Assembly: GCA_965242605.1 (NCBI GenBank) | Contig: CBDESS010000001.1 | Location: 744,001-808,000, forward strand | Length of the DNA stretch: 64,000 bases | Direction of reading: 5' to 3' | DNA from: JAAXHF01 sp965242605 | GTDB lineage: Bacteria > Desulfobacterota > Binatia > Bin18 | Part shown: positions 8,862 through 16,768 of the stretch, one piece after another | Position numbering within the stretch: the first letter of the stretch is position 1 | How the letters are laid out: the number at the start of each line of letters is the position of its first letter | Position numbers and translations under genes: made by a program | The notes under the pieces: model-generated | Seen by the model: only the letters and a program-made list of their open reading frames with translations | Told to the model about the DNA's origin: nothing | Databases searched by the model: none

Positions 8862-10270
8862 TCCGGCTCAGAAGAGAGCGGAGCGACCGCCCCGGCCCTG
8901 GCCGGCTGCGGCCCGGTCCGGGGCAGGGCAAAAATATTGATCCGCCGCCAGCTGCCCTGTCGAAAGCGCCACCAGAAGCCCAGCCCCAGGACAATCACAT
9001 TGACCGTGCCGGCCAGCCACGGGCCGAGCGATTCCAGCCCGGTATAGGCGACACAGCCCAGGCTGAGAGGTGCAAACACACAGACCAGGGCGACGACCGT
9101 AAAGCCGGCCGGCCAGTGGGTGTCGCCCGCGCCCCGCAGCGCACCGAAAAAGGTCATGCCCAAGCCGTCAAACACCTGGAAGGCGACCGCGCACAGCAGC
9201 ATGTTTGCCCCCAGGTGAACAACCAGCGGCTCGGAGCTGAAGACGGCAATCAGGGAAAAGCGCCAGAAGAAAAAGAAGACGCTGACCAGGCCGACATACA
9301 GCAGGCACACGCCAAGGGTTTCATACACCCGCCGAACCGCGGTCTCCAGGTTGCCCTCTCCGATGTAGCGCCCGACCAGGGCCGACAAGGCCTGCGACAG
9401 ACCCATCGCCGGCATGAACGAGATCATCATGTACTGAATGGCGATATTGCTGGCGGCCAGATGTTCTTTGCCAAAACGGCCCACCAGCATGATGATCAGC
9501 AGCCCCCAGCCCAGCATGTCAAGCACGCCCTGCATGCCGGCCGGCCAGCCGATGTGGAGCAGTTGGCGCGTCTGTATCCAGTCAGGCCGCCAGCTCAGGC
9601 GGGTGGAGAACCGGGTCTGGTAGGACGGCGACAGAAAAACGCCCAGCAGCACCCCGAGCTGGACCACAAAGCTCAGGACCATCGCCAGGGCTGCCCCGGT
9701 CAGGCCGAGCCGGGGCGCGCCCCAATTGCCAAAAATGAAGACATAGTTCAGGACGATATTCGTGAGATTGGCGCTCAGTACGCCGACCAGGGCAACCGTG
9801 GGACGATGAATTCCGTAGAAGAAGCCGCTCAAGGCCCCAATCATCACCGCCAGGCCGATACCCCACACCCGTACCCGAAAATAGGCGACTTCCAGGACCA
9901 GCACCTCGGGTTCATGGCCGAACAGGGCAAAAAAGCCGGGCGCGAGCGGCCATAACGCGCCACAGGCGACGCCCGCGCCCGCGCCAAAATACAGCCCCTG
10001 CCAGGCATAGCCGGCCCCGGCCCGGGGATCATCCCGGCCAACTGCCTGGGCGGCAAAGATACTCACGCAGCGTGCAATACCCAGCGGCAGGGCGGTAATG
10101 GTAAAGGCGATGACTCCGCCCGGCATGACCGCGGCGACCTCTGCGGTACCGACCAGAGCCACCATCCAGGTATCGACAAAGCCCATCACCGTAAACGAGG
10201 CCATTGAGGCGATAATGGGCAGGGCCAAACCGAGAATTTCGCGCAGGCCGGTCCGGGTGGGAAACGTCAT
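8858..10270 (-). CDS. MATE family efflux transporter
   Basis: About 470 residues with twelve hydrophobic segments, the standard MATE size and layout. The N-terminal half reads LALPIIASMASFTVMGFVDT and later GGVIAFTITALPLG, characteristic of NorM/DinF-like Na+ or H+ antiporters that export cationic drugs or metabolites across the inner membrane. The track-like TTG at 10273 precedes an ATG at 10270, which is preferred here. It ends inside the last codons of the convergent diiron protein gene. Cargo unknown. Confidence 0.88.
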   Translation of the reverse strand: MTFPTRTGLREILGLALPIIASMASFTVMGFVDTWMVALVGTAEVAAVMPGGVIAFTITALPLGIARCVSIFAAQAVGRDDPRAGAGYAWQGLYFGAGAGVACGALWPLAPGFFALFGHEPEVLVLEVAYFRVRVWGIGLAVMIGALSGFFYGIHRPTVALVGVLSANLTNIVLNYVFIFGNWGAPRLGLTGAALAMVLSFVVQLGVLLGVFLSPSYQTRFSTRLSWRPDWIQTRQLLHIGWPAGMQGVLDMLGWGLLIIMLVGRFGKEHLAASNIAIQYMMISFMPAMGLSQALSALVGRYIGEGNLETAVRRVYETLGVCLLYVGLVSVFFFFWRFSLIAVFSSEPLVVHLGANMLLCAVAFQVFDGLGMTFFGALRGAGDTHWPAGFTVVALVCVFAPLSLGCVAYTGLESLGPWLAGTVNVIVLGLGFWWRFRQGSWRRINIFALPRTGPQPARAGAVAPLSSEPD

Positions 10271-10414
10271 CAAATGTCCATCAGAAAGTGACCACAGTAT
10301 TCCTGAACTGTCCTTTTTATACTAGACTGGGCACTAGCCTGAGACAAAGGACCGGATTATCATAGTCTCTTACCATGATACCCCAGGCAAAGGCCGGGAA
10401 GGAATGCGAGCGAT

Positions 10415-11194
10415 ATGGCAGACTACATCAGCGTTACAGAAGCCCGGAACAGGTCGGGACTGAGACTGGTGCTCACCCCGGGCCTGCCGGGCCCGTGGAG
10501 CGAGGCGGCCAAGGGCATCTTTGATGTCAAAAAGATTCCCTATCTCCGGGTGGCCCAGGAGATCGGCGGGGAAAACAAGGCGTTGATCGAGTGGTCGGCC
10601 CAGGCCACCGCGCCGGTCGCTGTGTGGAACGACGAGCCACCGCGCTCGACCTGGATTGAGCAGTTGTACTTGGCCGAGCGGCTCGCCCCTGAGCCGGCCC
10701 TGATCCCGGCCTTGATTGCGGACCGGGCGACCATGTTCGGCTACTGCAACGAGCTGTGCGGGGAGACCGGGTTCGGCTGGTCAAAGCGCCTGATGCTGGT
10801 CCATCCGGTCCTGAGCGACCCGGCCGCCAGCCCTGAAAACCGTGGCTTTGCCAAATATATCGGCGACAAATACGGCTATGAGGCAACAGTGGCGGAGGCC
10901 GCCCCGCACAAGACGGCAGAGATCGTCCGGTTTCTGTGTGACCGGCTTGAGCGGCAGCAGGCCGCCGGCAGCCGGTTCTATATCGGCGAGCAGCTCAGCG
11001 CGCTGGATATCTACTCGGCGGCCTTCACCGCGTTGATCGAGGCCCTGCCAGACGATCTGTGTCCCATGCCACAAGCCTTCCGGCCCATGTACACCAACAC
11101 CGACCCGGTGCTTGCGGCCGCGGTCAGGCCGATACTGCTTGAGCACCGTAATTTCATCTATCACGAGTATCTGACCCTGCCGGTTGAGTTGTAG
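10415..11194 (+). CDS. Glutathione S-transferase-like protein
   Basis: 259 residues with an N-terminal thioredoxin-like part (LTPGLPGPWSEAAKGIFDVK, APVAVWNDEPPRSTW) and an all-helical C-terminal domain (YIGEQLSALDIYSAAFTALI, the usual N-cap/ALD motif). The catalytic Ser/Cys/Tyr expected early in the N-terminal domain is not obvious; PGPW may occupy it. The last third of the gene (11058-11131) is duplicated at 12787-12860, see the repeat entry. It sits at the left border of the polysaccharide cluster and is unlikely to belong to it. Confidence 0.75.
   Translation: MADYISVTEARNRSGLRLVLTPGLPGPWSEAAKGIFDVKKIPYLRVAQEIGGENKALIEWSAQATAPVAVWNDEPPRSTWIEQLYLAERLAPEPALIPALIADRATMFGYCNELCGETGFGWSKRLMLVHPVLSDPAASPENRGFAKYIGDKYGYEATVAEAAPHKTAEIVRFLCDRLERQQAAGSRFYIGEQLSALDIYSAAFTALIEALPDDLCPMPQAFRPMYTNTDPVLAAAVRPILLEHRNFIYHEYLTLPVEL
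11058..11131 (+). repeat. Direct repeat, copy 1 (3' part of GST gene)
   Basis: This 74-base stretch inside the GST gene recurs at 12787-12860 with about four mismatches by eye. A second shared block follows in each copy: 11201-11232 here and 12864-12893 there (AGGAGAGG... CCGGTGTTCCTTCTG), so the second copy lacks the intervening 69 bases including the GST stop codon. The repeats flank the first glycosyltransferase gene and mark a past duplication or recombination event. Confidence 0.85.
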
Positions 11195-11279
11195 GCCGGA
11201 AGGAGAGGTCCCCCGCGCCGGTGTTCCTTCTGCACCTCCTGTCCTTACAGATAGCGATACTCCGACAGAGCTACCGGAT

Positions 11280-12542
11280 ATGAACATGGTCGGCACGCTG
11301 GCGTCGGACAGGCTCCATATCGGGTTCGTGCTCCAGAGCCTGAAAGGAGGCGGAGCAAATCGGGTTATGCTCACCTTGGCGACGTCGCTCATTGAGTGCG
11401 GCCACCGCATAGACTTGGTAATGGAGCGGTGCGAGGTGGCCTATCTGCGCGATCTGGCGGCCGATATGGGGCTGTACTATACGAGGATGTGGAAGGCTGA
11501 CCCGGAGTTGCTCCGCTACTGCCGCGAACGTGGCATCAAGGCGCAGGCGCTTCCCAGCAACCCGCTCGGCGTGGCCCGGGCCTGGCTTGCGCTCAGGCGG
11601 AAGCGTCTGGGCGTGCCCATCAAGCGCAGATATGCCCGCTATGCCTATGGAATTGCGCGCTACATTCGCCTGGCGCGGCCCCGGCTGCTGCTATCGGCGC
11701 AGTCGTCGGCAAATATCTCCACCCTCTATGCAGCAGAGTTGACGGGTCACTCCCTTCCTGCGGTTGTCTCGGTCCACACCAATCTCGGTTTGAGCCACAC
11801 GAAAGCCCGGTTGAACAAACTGAGCACAGCAAGAGCGCTCTACCCCAGAGCCGATGCCGTGGTTGCGGTCTCCAAGGGTGTAGGCGGCGAGCTCGGGCGG
11901 TTTGTGCCGGCCGACCGTGTTCATACCATCTCCAATCCCATCTCTTTGAGCGGCATAGGGCGACTGGCACAGGAGGAGGTCGCCCACCCCTGGTTCAGGC
12001 AGGGTGAGCCGCCGGTTATTCTGACCGCGGGGCGAGAGGCGGCCTCCAAGGACTACCCCACCCTTGTTGAGGCGTTTGGGCTGGTGCGCCGCCAGCGCGA
12101 GGCGCGGCTCGTCATGCTCGGACGCTTCTCGGAGTCGGGCCGGGCAGGGCTTATCGCTCAGGCGCAAAGCCACGGGGCAGAAAGAGACCTGGAGTTTGTG
12201 GATTTTGACCAGAACCCGTTTCGGTACATGCGCCGGGCGGGGCTGTTCGTGCTCTCTTCTCGTTATGAGGGATTGCCAACGGTGATCCTCGAAGCCCTGG
12301 CCTGCGGCACGCCGGTGGTGAGCACGGATACGCCTTACGGGCCGAGCGAAATACTCGACCGGGGAAGATGGGGCAAACTCGTACCGGTCGGAGACGCCCC
12401 GGCCCTGGCGGCGGCGATGGTTGAGACCCTGGAAGGCGACCGGCCGACGCAAGAAGCGTGCAGACACCGCGCCGCGGACTTCTCTTGTGAACGGGCCGCC
12501 GGCGCATATCAGGCGCTGCTTGAGCAGTTGCTGAGAACATGA
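11280..12542 (+). CDS. GT4-type glycosyltransferase
   Basis: 420 residues, GT-B fold. The N-terminal domain begins IGFVLQSLKGGGANRVMLTL, with the glycine-rich donor/acceptor loop; the C-terminal domain has AGREAASKDYPTLVEAF, the EGLPTVILEALACGTPVV retaining-GT4 signature (catalytic E-x7-E pair) and TPYGPSEIL. It probably adds a sugar to the lipid-linked repeat unit at the cytosolic face of the inner membrane. The frame extends upstream to 11184, but that part crosses the duplicated non-coding block, so the ATG at 11280 is preferred. First gene of the polysaccharide cluster. Confidence 0.85.
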   Translation: MNMVGTLASDRLHIGFVLQSLKGGGANRVMLTLATSLIECGHRIDLVMERCEVAYLRDLAADMGLYYTRMWKADPELLRYCRERGIKAQALPSNPLGVARAWLALRRKRLGVPIKRRYARYAYGIARYIRLARPRLLLSAQSSANISTLYAAELTGHSLPAVVSVHTNLGLSHTKARLNKLSTARALYPRADAVVAVSKGVGGELGRFVPADRVHTISNPISLSGIGRLAQEEVAHPWFRQGEPPVILTAGREAASKDYPTLVEAFGLVRRQREARLVMLGRFSESGRAGLIAQAQSHGAERDLEFVDFDQNPFRYMRRAGLFVLSSRYEGLPTVILEALACGTPVVSTDTPYGPSEILDRGRWGKLVPVGDAPALAAAMVETLEGDRPTQEACRHRAADFSCERAAGAYQALLEQLLRT

Positions 12543-12661
12543 AAACGACCGGCGCACGAGCTCTGACAAACGCCGCTGACAGGTTTGGCAGGGCTAGGGC
12601 CCGGAAGTCAAAGACGGCTGAGTGCAGTTCATCAAGTCTCTTAGACGCAGGGAGGCAACTT

Positions 12662-12775
12662 ATGTCCAGCCCCAGGATATTAACCGGCAGCTTCCTGCCA
12701 ACAGTCGGGGGACTTCAGTACAAGTTGAAATGGTTTCTCGATAACCTGAGACAGCCGTCTGAGCGAACGCCGTGA
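12662..12775 (+). pseudogene. N-terminal fragment of a GT4 glycosyltransferase
   Basis: A 37-residue frame preceded by a GGGAGG ribosome site. It reads ILTGSFLPTVGGLQYKLKWF, which is the characteristic first strand, glycine loop and first helix of GT4 transferases, and then stops after about 36 residues at a TGA at 12773. The rest of the gene is absent; the GST-tail duplicate begins 12 bases later. This is best read as the remnant of a glycosyltransferase gene lost by recombination at this junction. Confidence 0.65.
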
Positions 12776-12786
12776 CAGTGACGAGT

Positions 12787-12893
12787 TGTGTCCCATGCCA
12801 CAAGCCTTGCGGGCCATGTACACCAACACCGACCCGGTGCTTGGGGCCGCGGTCAGACCGCTGAGGAGAGGCCCCGCGCCGGTGTTCCTTCTG
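12787..12893 (+). pseudogene. Duplicate tail fragment of the GST gene (repeat copy 2)
   Basis: Bases 12787-12860 copy 11058-11131 of the GST gene, and 12864-12893 copy the non-coding 11201-11232. The fragment has no start and is followed immediately by the flippase gene (ATG at 12902). An open frame through it in phase with the flippase (from 12788) is a by-product and not a real N-terminal extension. Confidence 0.75.
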
Positions 12894-12901
12894 TTCTCAC
12901 T

Positions 12902-14263
12902 ATGAATACTGTCTGGCTGCAAGCCTCTGTCCGCGCTGCCTTTTTCCGCGGTCTGTCAATACGCCGGGGTCTCTCTGCTTCGGACCGGCGCGTCGCGCGA
13001 CAGACCTTCTGGATGGGCGCTATCATGGTGGTGCAGATTCTGGGCGGACTGGCGCAGGTGTCCCTTTCTGCCAGGATTCTCGGGCCGGAGGGCTTTGGCA
13101 TCTTGGCCGTCATCATTGCTTCAACCTCTCTCATTCACGGGGTGCTATCCGCACCGGGCGGCGACGCTGTTACCGCTTTCGTGACGCGGGGAGTGACTGA
13201 GGGACGACCTGAAGAGGCGGCTCGAATACTGCGTTTCACGCTGGCGGTCTCCTTCGGGCTGTCGTTCATTTCCTACGCTGTGATCGCCACCCTCACTCTC
13301 ACTGCCAGCCGCCTGCTGTGGATTGACGAAAGCTATGTTGGCGCAACGCTTCGGTATGGTATTGTGGGTATCCTCATAGCTACGCATACGGAGACCCTGT
13401 CGGTCCTGCGATTGGCCGACCGGGTAGCTCTGGGTTTGGTTATTACTATTGCAAGCACCGCGGTCCGGGTCGCCCTGATTGCGACAGCATGGTCAATGAA
13501 CGGCGGTCTGCGGGAGATAGTCCTGGCGCATGTTGTCGGTGCCGCGGTATACGGTGTGGGGCTGCTCACCGCTGCCGCGGTATCCGCGTCGCGGGAAGGC
13601 ATGGTGGACTTCTTCAGATCGCCATCAATCAAGGTCCCGGCGGATGTGGTAAGATTCCAGACAGGAATACTCTGGAGAACGAGTATCGGGGCTTTGAACC
13701 AGCACCTGGGCTCTATTCTTGTGGCGCAATTTGCCAGCGTCGCCGATGCTGGGCTGTACCGTGCTGCGCAGCAGCTCATAGACATGACAAAAAGGCCGTT
13801 CCAAGCGATACAGGCCGGGGTGCAACTCCAGTACAGCCGGCAATGGTACTCATCACAAGGAAAGGCATTGCGCCGCACGGCGTTCCGGGTCACTCTTTTG
13901 TCATTGGCATTAGCTGTCACGGGATACGGCTTGCTCGTCTTCTTTCGTGGACCCATAATCCGACTTCTCCTGGGAGCCGAATTCTCGGACGCCGGCCCCT
14001 TACTGCTGATTATGATTATCGGCACCCTCCCCGCCGTCAGTATCTTGACACTCACCGGTCTACCTGTGGCAGTGGGGCGAGTCTGGCCCTCGCTGCTGAG
14101 GAACATACTGAGCTTTATGATTTCGGTTGGGGTCATGCTGTGGCTGCTGCCTCAGCATGGCGCGGTGGGAGCGGCCTGGGCAAAGACAACAGAACTTATG
14201 GTCTTTACTCTGGTTCCAGTTCCCTTTATAGTTTCAACGTTACGACAGAGCCGGCGACTTTGA
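12902..14263 (+). CDS. Polysaccharide flippase, Wzx/RfbX type
   Basis: 453 residues with 12-14 predicted membrane segments. The start region RRVARQTFWMGAIMVVQILG and SARILGPEGFGILAVIIAS are typical of the polysaccharide-specific MOP superfamily flippases that move undecaprenyl-linked repeat units to the periplasm. Later blocks (FVTRGVTEGRPEEAARIL, FRAIQAGVQLQYSRQW-like region) fit. The ATG at 12902 follows the duplicated non-coding block. It works with the polymerase-like protein at 22470-24539. Confidence 0.87.
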   Translation: MNTVWLQASVRAAFFRGLSIRRGLSASDRRVARQTFWMGAIMVVQILGGLAQVSLSARILGPEGFGILAVIIASTSLIHGVLSAPGGDAVTAFVTRGVTEGRPEEAARILRFTLAVSFGLSFISYAVIATLTLTASRLLWIDESYVGATLRYGIVGILIATHTETLSVLRLADRVALGLVITIASTAVRVALIATAWSMNGGLREIVLAHVVGAAVYGVGLLTAAAVSASREGMVDFFRSPSIKVPADVVRFQTGILWRTSIGALNQHLGSILVAQFASVADAGLYRAAQQLIDMTKRPFQAIQAGVQLQYSRQWYSSQGKALRRTAFRVTLLSLALAVTGYGLLVFFRGPIIRLLLGAEFSDAGPLLLIMIIGTLPAVSILTLTGLPVAVGRVWPSLLRNILSFMISVGVMLWLLPQHGAVGAAWAKTTELMVFTLVPVPFIVSTLRQSRRL

Positions 14264-14274
14264 AGGTACGCAGT

Positions 14275-15117
14275 ATGCACGAGCAGCAAAGCCACCACTT
14301 GCAAAGAGCGACACAGGCCCTCTTTCGAGAAGGACCTGTGTCGTTCCTGAAGAAGTGTGTTTTGGGAATTTCCCGTCCATTCTTTCAGGTCTCTTTTTAT
14401 TATCTCGTGCCTGTCATGAAGCACTTTCTTAAGCCGTATGCAAATCAAAGGTGCATAAACATCGGAGGCGGAAACTGGTATTATCCGAGATGGGAAAATA
14501 TCGACTATCGAGCCAACAATAGATATGTGGATTACTGTCTCGACTTAAAAGCTCAGCAGAAGCTACCTGTAAAAAATGATTGCACCGTATTGATATTTTC
14601 TTCTCACTGCTTTGAGCATTTATCCGATGAAGACGCTTTATTTACACTGAATGAGTGTTACAGAATAATGAAGCCCGGTGGGAGCATCAGAATTTCCGTT
14701 CCCGATATGGACAAGGCTTTCACAGCCTATCAAAATGATGACCACAGATTTTTTGATGAAGGAGGGGCCCTATGCAGGGGAGATGACATTGAAACCAAAT
14801 TGGTCAACTTTTTCGCTTCTTACGCGACACAGGATTATAGCGGGGGTCCTTCTGTGTCTGCCATTGAGGTACAGGATAAATTAAAAGGAGATAAATATGA
14901 TTTCTGTCGTTGGTGCTCATCAAAAATACCAGAAGACGCTCCATATAAAGCACATGTCAACGCATATGACTTTACTAAACTGAAGGATTTTCTCAGCAGA
15001 TGTGGATTTAAAGATGTTCAAAAATCGGACTATAGACAGTCATCAGTCCCAAGCATGAGAGGTGTCGCTTTCGATAATCGCCCTGTCATCAGTTTGTATG
15101 TTGAGGCGAGGAAGTAG
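14275..15117 (+). CDS. Class I SAM-dependent methyltransferase, AT-rich gene
   Basis: 280 residues. The SAM-binding motif I is CINIGGGNWYYP; the acidic and post-motifs follow (YCLDLKAQ, SSHCFEHLSDEDA, LNECYRIMKPGGSIRISVPD), a typical methyltransferase-11-like core of predicted-SAM enzymes found in polysaccharide clusters. The first 60 residues are a basic/hydrophobic segment that may associate with the membrane. Base composition is visibly more AT-rich, with A/T-ending codons, than all genes before and after the sialic-acid block, suggesting acquisition from a different source. Probably methylates a sugar of the repeat unit. Confidence 0.78.
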   Translation: MHEQQSHHLQRATQALFREGPVSFLKKCVLGISRPFFQVSFYYLVPVMKHFLKPYANQRCINIGGGNWYYPRWENIDYRANNRYVDYCLDLKAQQKLPVKNDCTVLIFSSHCFEHLSDEDALFTLNECYRIMKPGGSIRISVPDMDKAFTAYQNDDHRFFDEGGALCRGDDIETKLVNFFASYATQDYSGGPSVSAIEVQDKLKGDKYDFCRWCSSKIPEDAPYKAHVNAYDFTKLKDFLSRCGFKDVQKSDYRQSSVPSMRGVAFDNRPVISLYVEARK

Positions 15118-15132
15118 CGAGGGGGGAAAAGC

Positions 15133-15852
15133 TTGACAGACATCATTTCCATAATCCCGGCGCGCGGAGGTTCCAAGGGACTTCCCGGCAAGAACACGCG
15201 CCCAATCATGGGAGAGTCGCTGATTGCCCACACGATACGGCATTCTCTGAATTCGAGGCGGGTGGGCCGTACCTTTGTGTCAACTGACAACAAAGAGATA
15301 GGACAGGTGGCCGAGCAGTATGGCGCAGAAGTCATATGGCGTCCCGCGGCCATCAGCGGAGACCGAGCGACCTCCGAAGAGACGCTTCACCATGCTCTCT
15401 GCAACCTGAAACAGAAGGAAGCCTATGTTCCCGATATCGTCGTCTTCCTTCAATGCACATCGCCCATACGGGCCGATCACGATATTGATACCGCTATCGA
15501 ACTGCTTCTCACTTCCAACTCTGACTCGTTGTTGTCTGTCTGCAAATTTCACAGATTCATCTGGAGACTCGGCAAGAATCAGCCTGTTTCCTTCAACTAT
15601 GATTACCGTAGGCGTGAACTGAGACAGGTTCGTTCCCTCGAATTCCTGGAAACCGGCTCCATTTATATCTTCAAACCTTGGGTACTTGAGCAATACAACA
15701 ACAGGCTTGGTGGCCGGATACAGCTCTATGAAATGGACTATTTCAGTTCATTTGAAATAGATACCCTGGAAGATTTTGTGCTGTGTGAGGCTATTATGAA
15801 ACAACTGCGTGGCGGAACTCCACAGCAGGTTCAGAAGGAGACGGATGTCTAA
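15133..15852 (+). CDS. CMP-sialic acid synthetase-like cytidylyltransferase
   Basis: 239 residues. The N-terminus ISIIPARGGSKGLPGKN is the signature of acylneuraminate cytidylyltransferases, which activate sialic or related nonulosonic acids (legionaminic, pseudaminic) as CMP-sugars. LQCTSPIRADHDID and LETGSIYIF are family motifs. The start is a TTG at 15133 behind a GAGGGGGG purine run, with no in-frame ATG that would keep the essential N-terminal motif. It overlaps the NeuB-like gene by eight bases. Which nonulosonic acid is used cannot be told. Confidence 0.85.
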   Translation: MTDIISIIPARGGSKGLPGKNTRPIMGESLIAHTIRHSLNSRRVGRTFVSTDNKEIGQVAEQYGAEVIWRPAAISGDRATSEETLHHALCNLKQKEAYVPDIVVFLQCTSPIRADHDIDTAIELLLTSNSDSLLSVCKFHRFIWRLGKNQPVSFNYDYRRRELRQVRSLEFLETGSIYIFKPWVLEQYNNRLGGRIQLYEMDYFSSFEIDTLEDFVLCEAIMKQLRGGTPQQVQKETDV

Positions 15853-16714
15853 ATCCATAATGGTTGGCAATCGTTCGGTGGGTCATGGGCACCCCTGTTT
15901 CATCATCGGAGAAATCGGGATAAACCACAATGGAGACTTGGATATCGCGAAGAGACTGATTGATAGTGCCAGGGATGCGGGCTGTGACGCCGTCAAGTTC
16001 CAGAAGCGCACCCTGGAGATTTGTTTCCCTAGAGATCAATGGGACAATCTCCGTGAGACTCCGTGGGGAACGATGCGGTACATAGACTACCGCGACCGTC
16101 TTGAGTTTCGTCAGGATGCCTTTTCAGAGATAGACGCTTACTGCCAGGCGAAGGATATCATGTGGTTTGCTTCCCCCTGGGACATTCCATCCGTTGACTT
16201 TCTCTCCCGCTTCTCTCCTCCTTGTTATAAGATAGCTTCTGCCTGCCTGCCTGACGACGCGCTATTGCGAAGAATTCGGGAGACGGGAAGGCCCGCCCTG
16301 CTCTCGACTGGCATGAGCACCCTGGAACAAATCCACCACGCCGTCAAACTGCTGGGGACCGGCAACCTCGTGCTCCTTCACTGCACAAGCGCCTATCCAA
16401 CTCAGAACCAGGATTTGAATCTGAGGATGATTAACACATTGGAGTTGGAGTTCGACGTTCCTGTTGGATATTCCGGCCATGAGGTAGGGCTACAGACAAG
16501 CCTGGCAGCCGCTACCCTCGGTGCCTGCGTAATAGAGCGGCACATTACTTTGGACCGCTCCATGTGGGGAAGCGACCAAGCGGTGTCCGTGGAACCTCAA
16601 GGACTGACTCGGCTCGTGCGCGACATCAGGGTCATTGAATCGGCTCTGGGTGACGGGATAAAGAGAGTCTATGACTCCGAGATTCCCGCAATGGAAAAGC
16701 TGCGACGTGTCTAG
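15845..16714 (+). CDS. NeuB-like nonulosonic acid synthase lacking the SAF domain
   Basis: 289 residues from an ATG with a perfect AAGGAG site (overlapping the previous stop). The TIM-barrel core is complete: IIGEIGINHNGDLDIAKRL, DAVKFQKR, KIASACLPD, LLSTGMSTLEQI, LHCTSAYPT, GYSGHEVG and ERHITLD. NeuB enzymes condense phosphoenolpyruvate with ManNAc or a related hexosamine. Classical NeuB proteins carry about 60 further residues forming an antifreeze-like SAF domain; this protein ends at MEKLRRV, just where that domain would begin. A short-form subgroup exists, so truncation is not certain. Confidence 0.85.
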   Translation: MSKSIMVGNRSVGHGHPCFIIGEIGINHNGDLDIAKRLIDSARDAGCDAVKFQKRTLEICFPRDQWDNLRETPWGTMRYIDYRDRLEFRQDAFSEIDAYCQAKDIMWFASPWDIPSVDFLSRFSPPCYKIASACLPDDALLRRIRETGRPALLSTGMSTLEQIHHAVKLLGTGNLVLLHCTSAYPTQNQDLNLRMINTLELEFDVPVGYSGHEVGLQTSLAAATLGACVIERHITLDRSMWGSDQAVSVEPQGLTRLVRDIRVIESALGDGIKRVYDSEIPAMEKLRRV

Positions 16715-16768
16715 CTGGAGAGAGATTCTCAGCTCTGGTAAAGACGGGTTCTTGGGAGGATCAGCGGA

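Noticed and set aside
10295..10325. TATACT as a -10 element before the GST gene
   Set aside because: No -35 hexamer at a suitable distance; too weak to annotate.
12788..12901. N-terminal extension of the flippase frame
   Set aside because: It is made of the duplicated GST-tail and spacer DNA, not coding sequence of a flippase.
13489..14274. Long upstream part of an open frame that continues into the methyltransferase (13489-15117)
   Set aside because: It runs across the flippase in another frame and lacks a membrane or methyltransferase pattern before 14275; the methyltransferase start at 14275 is enough.
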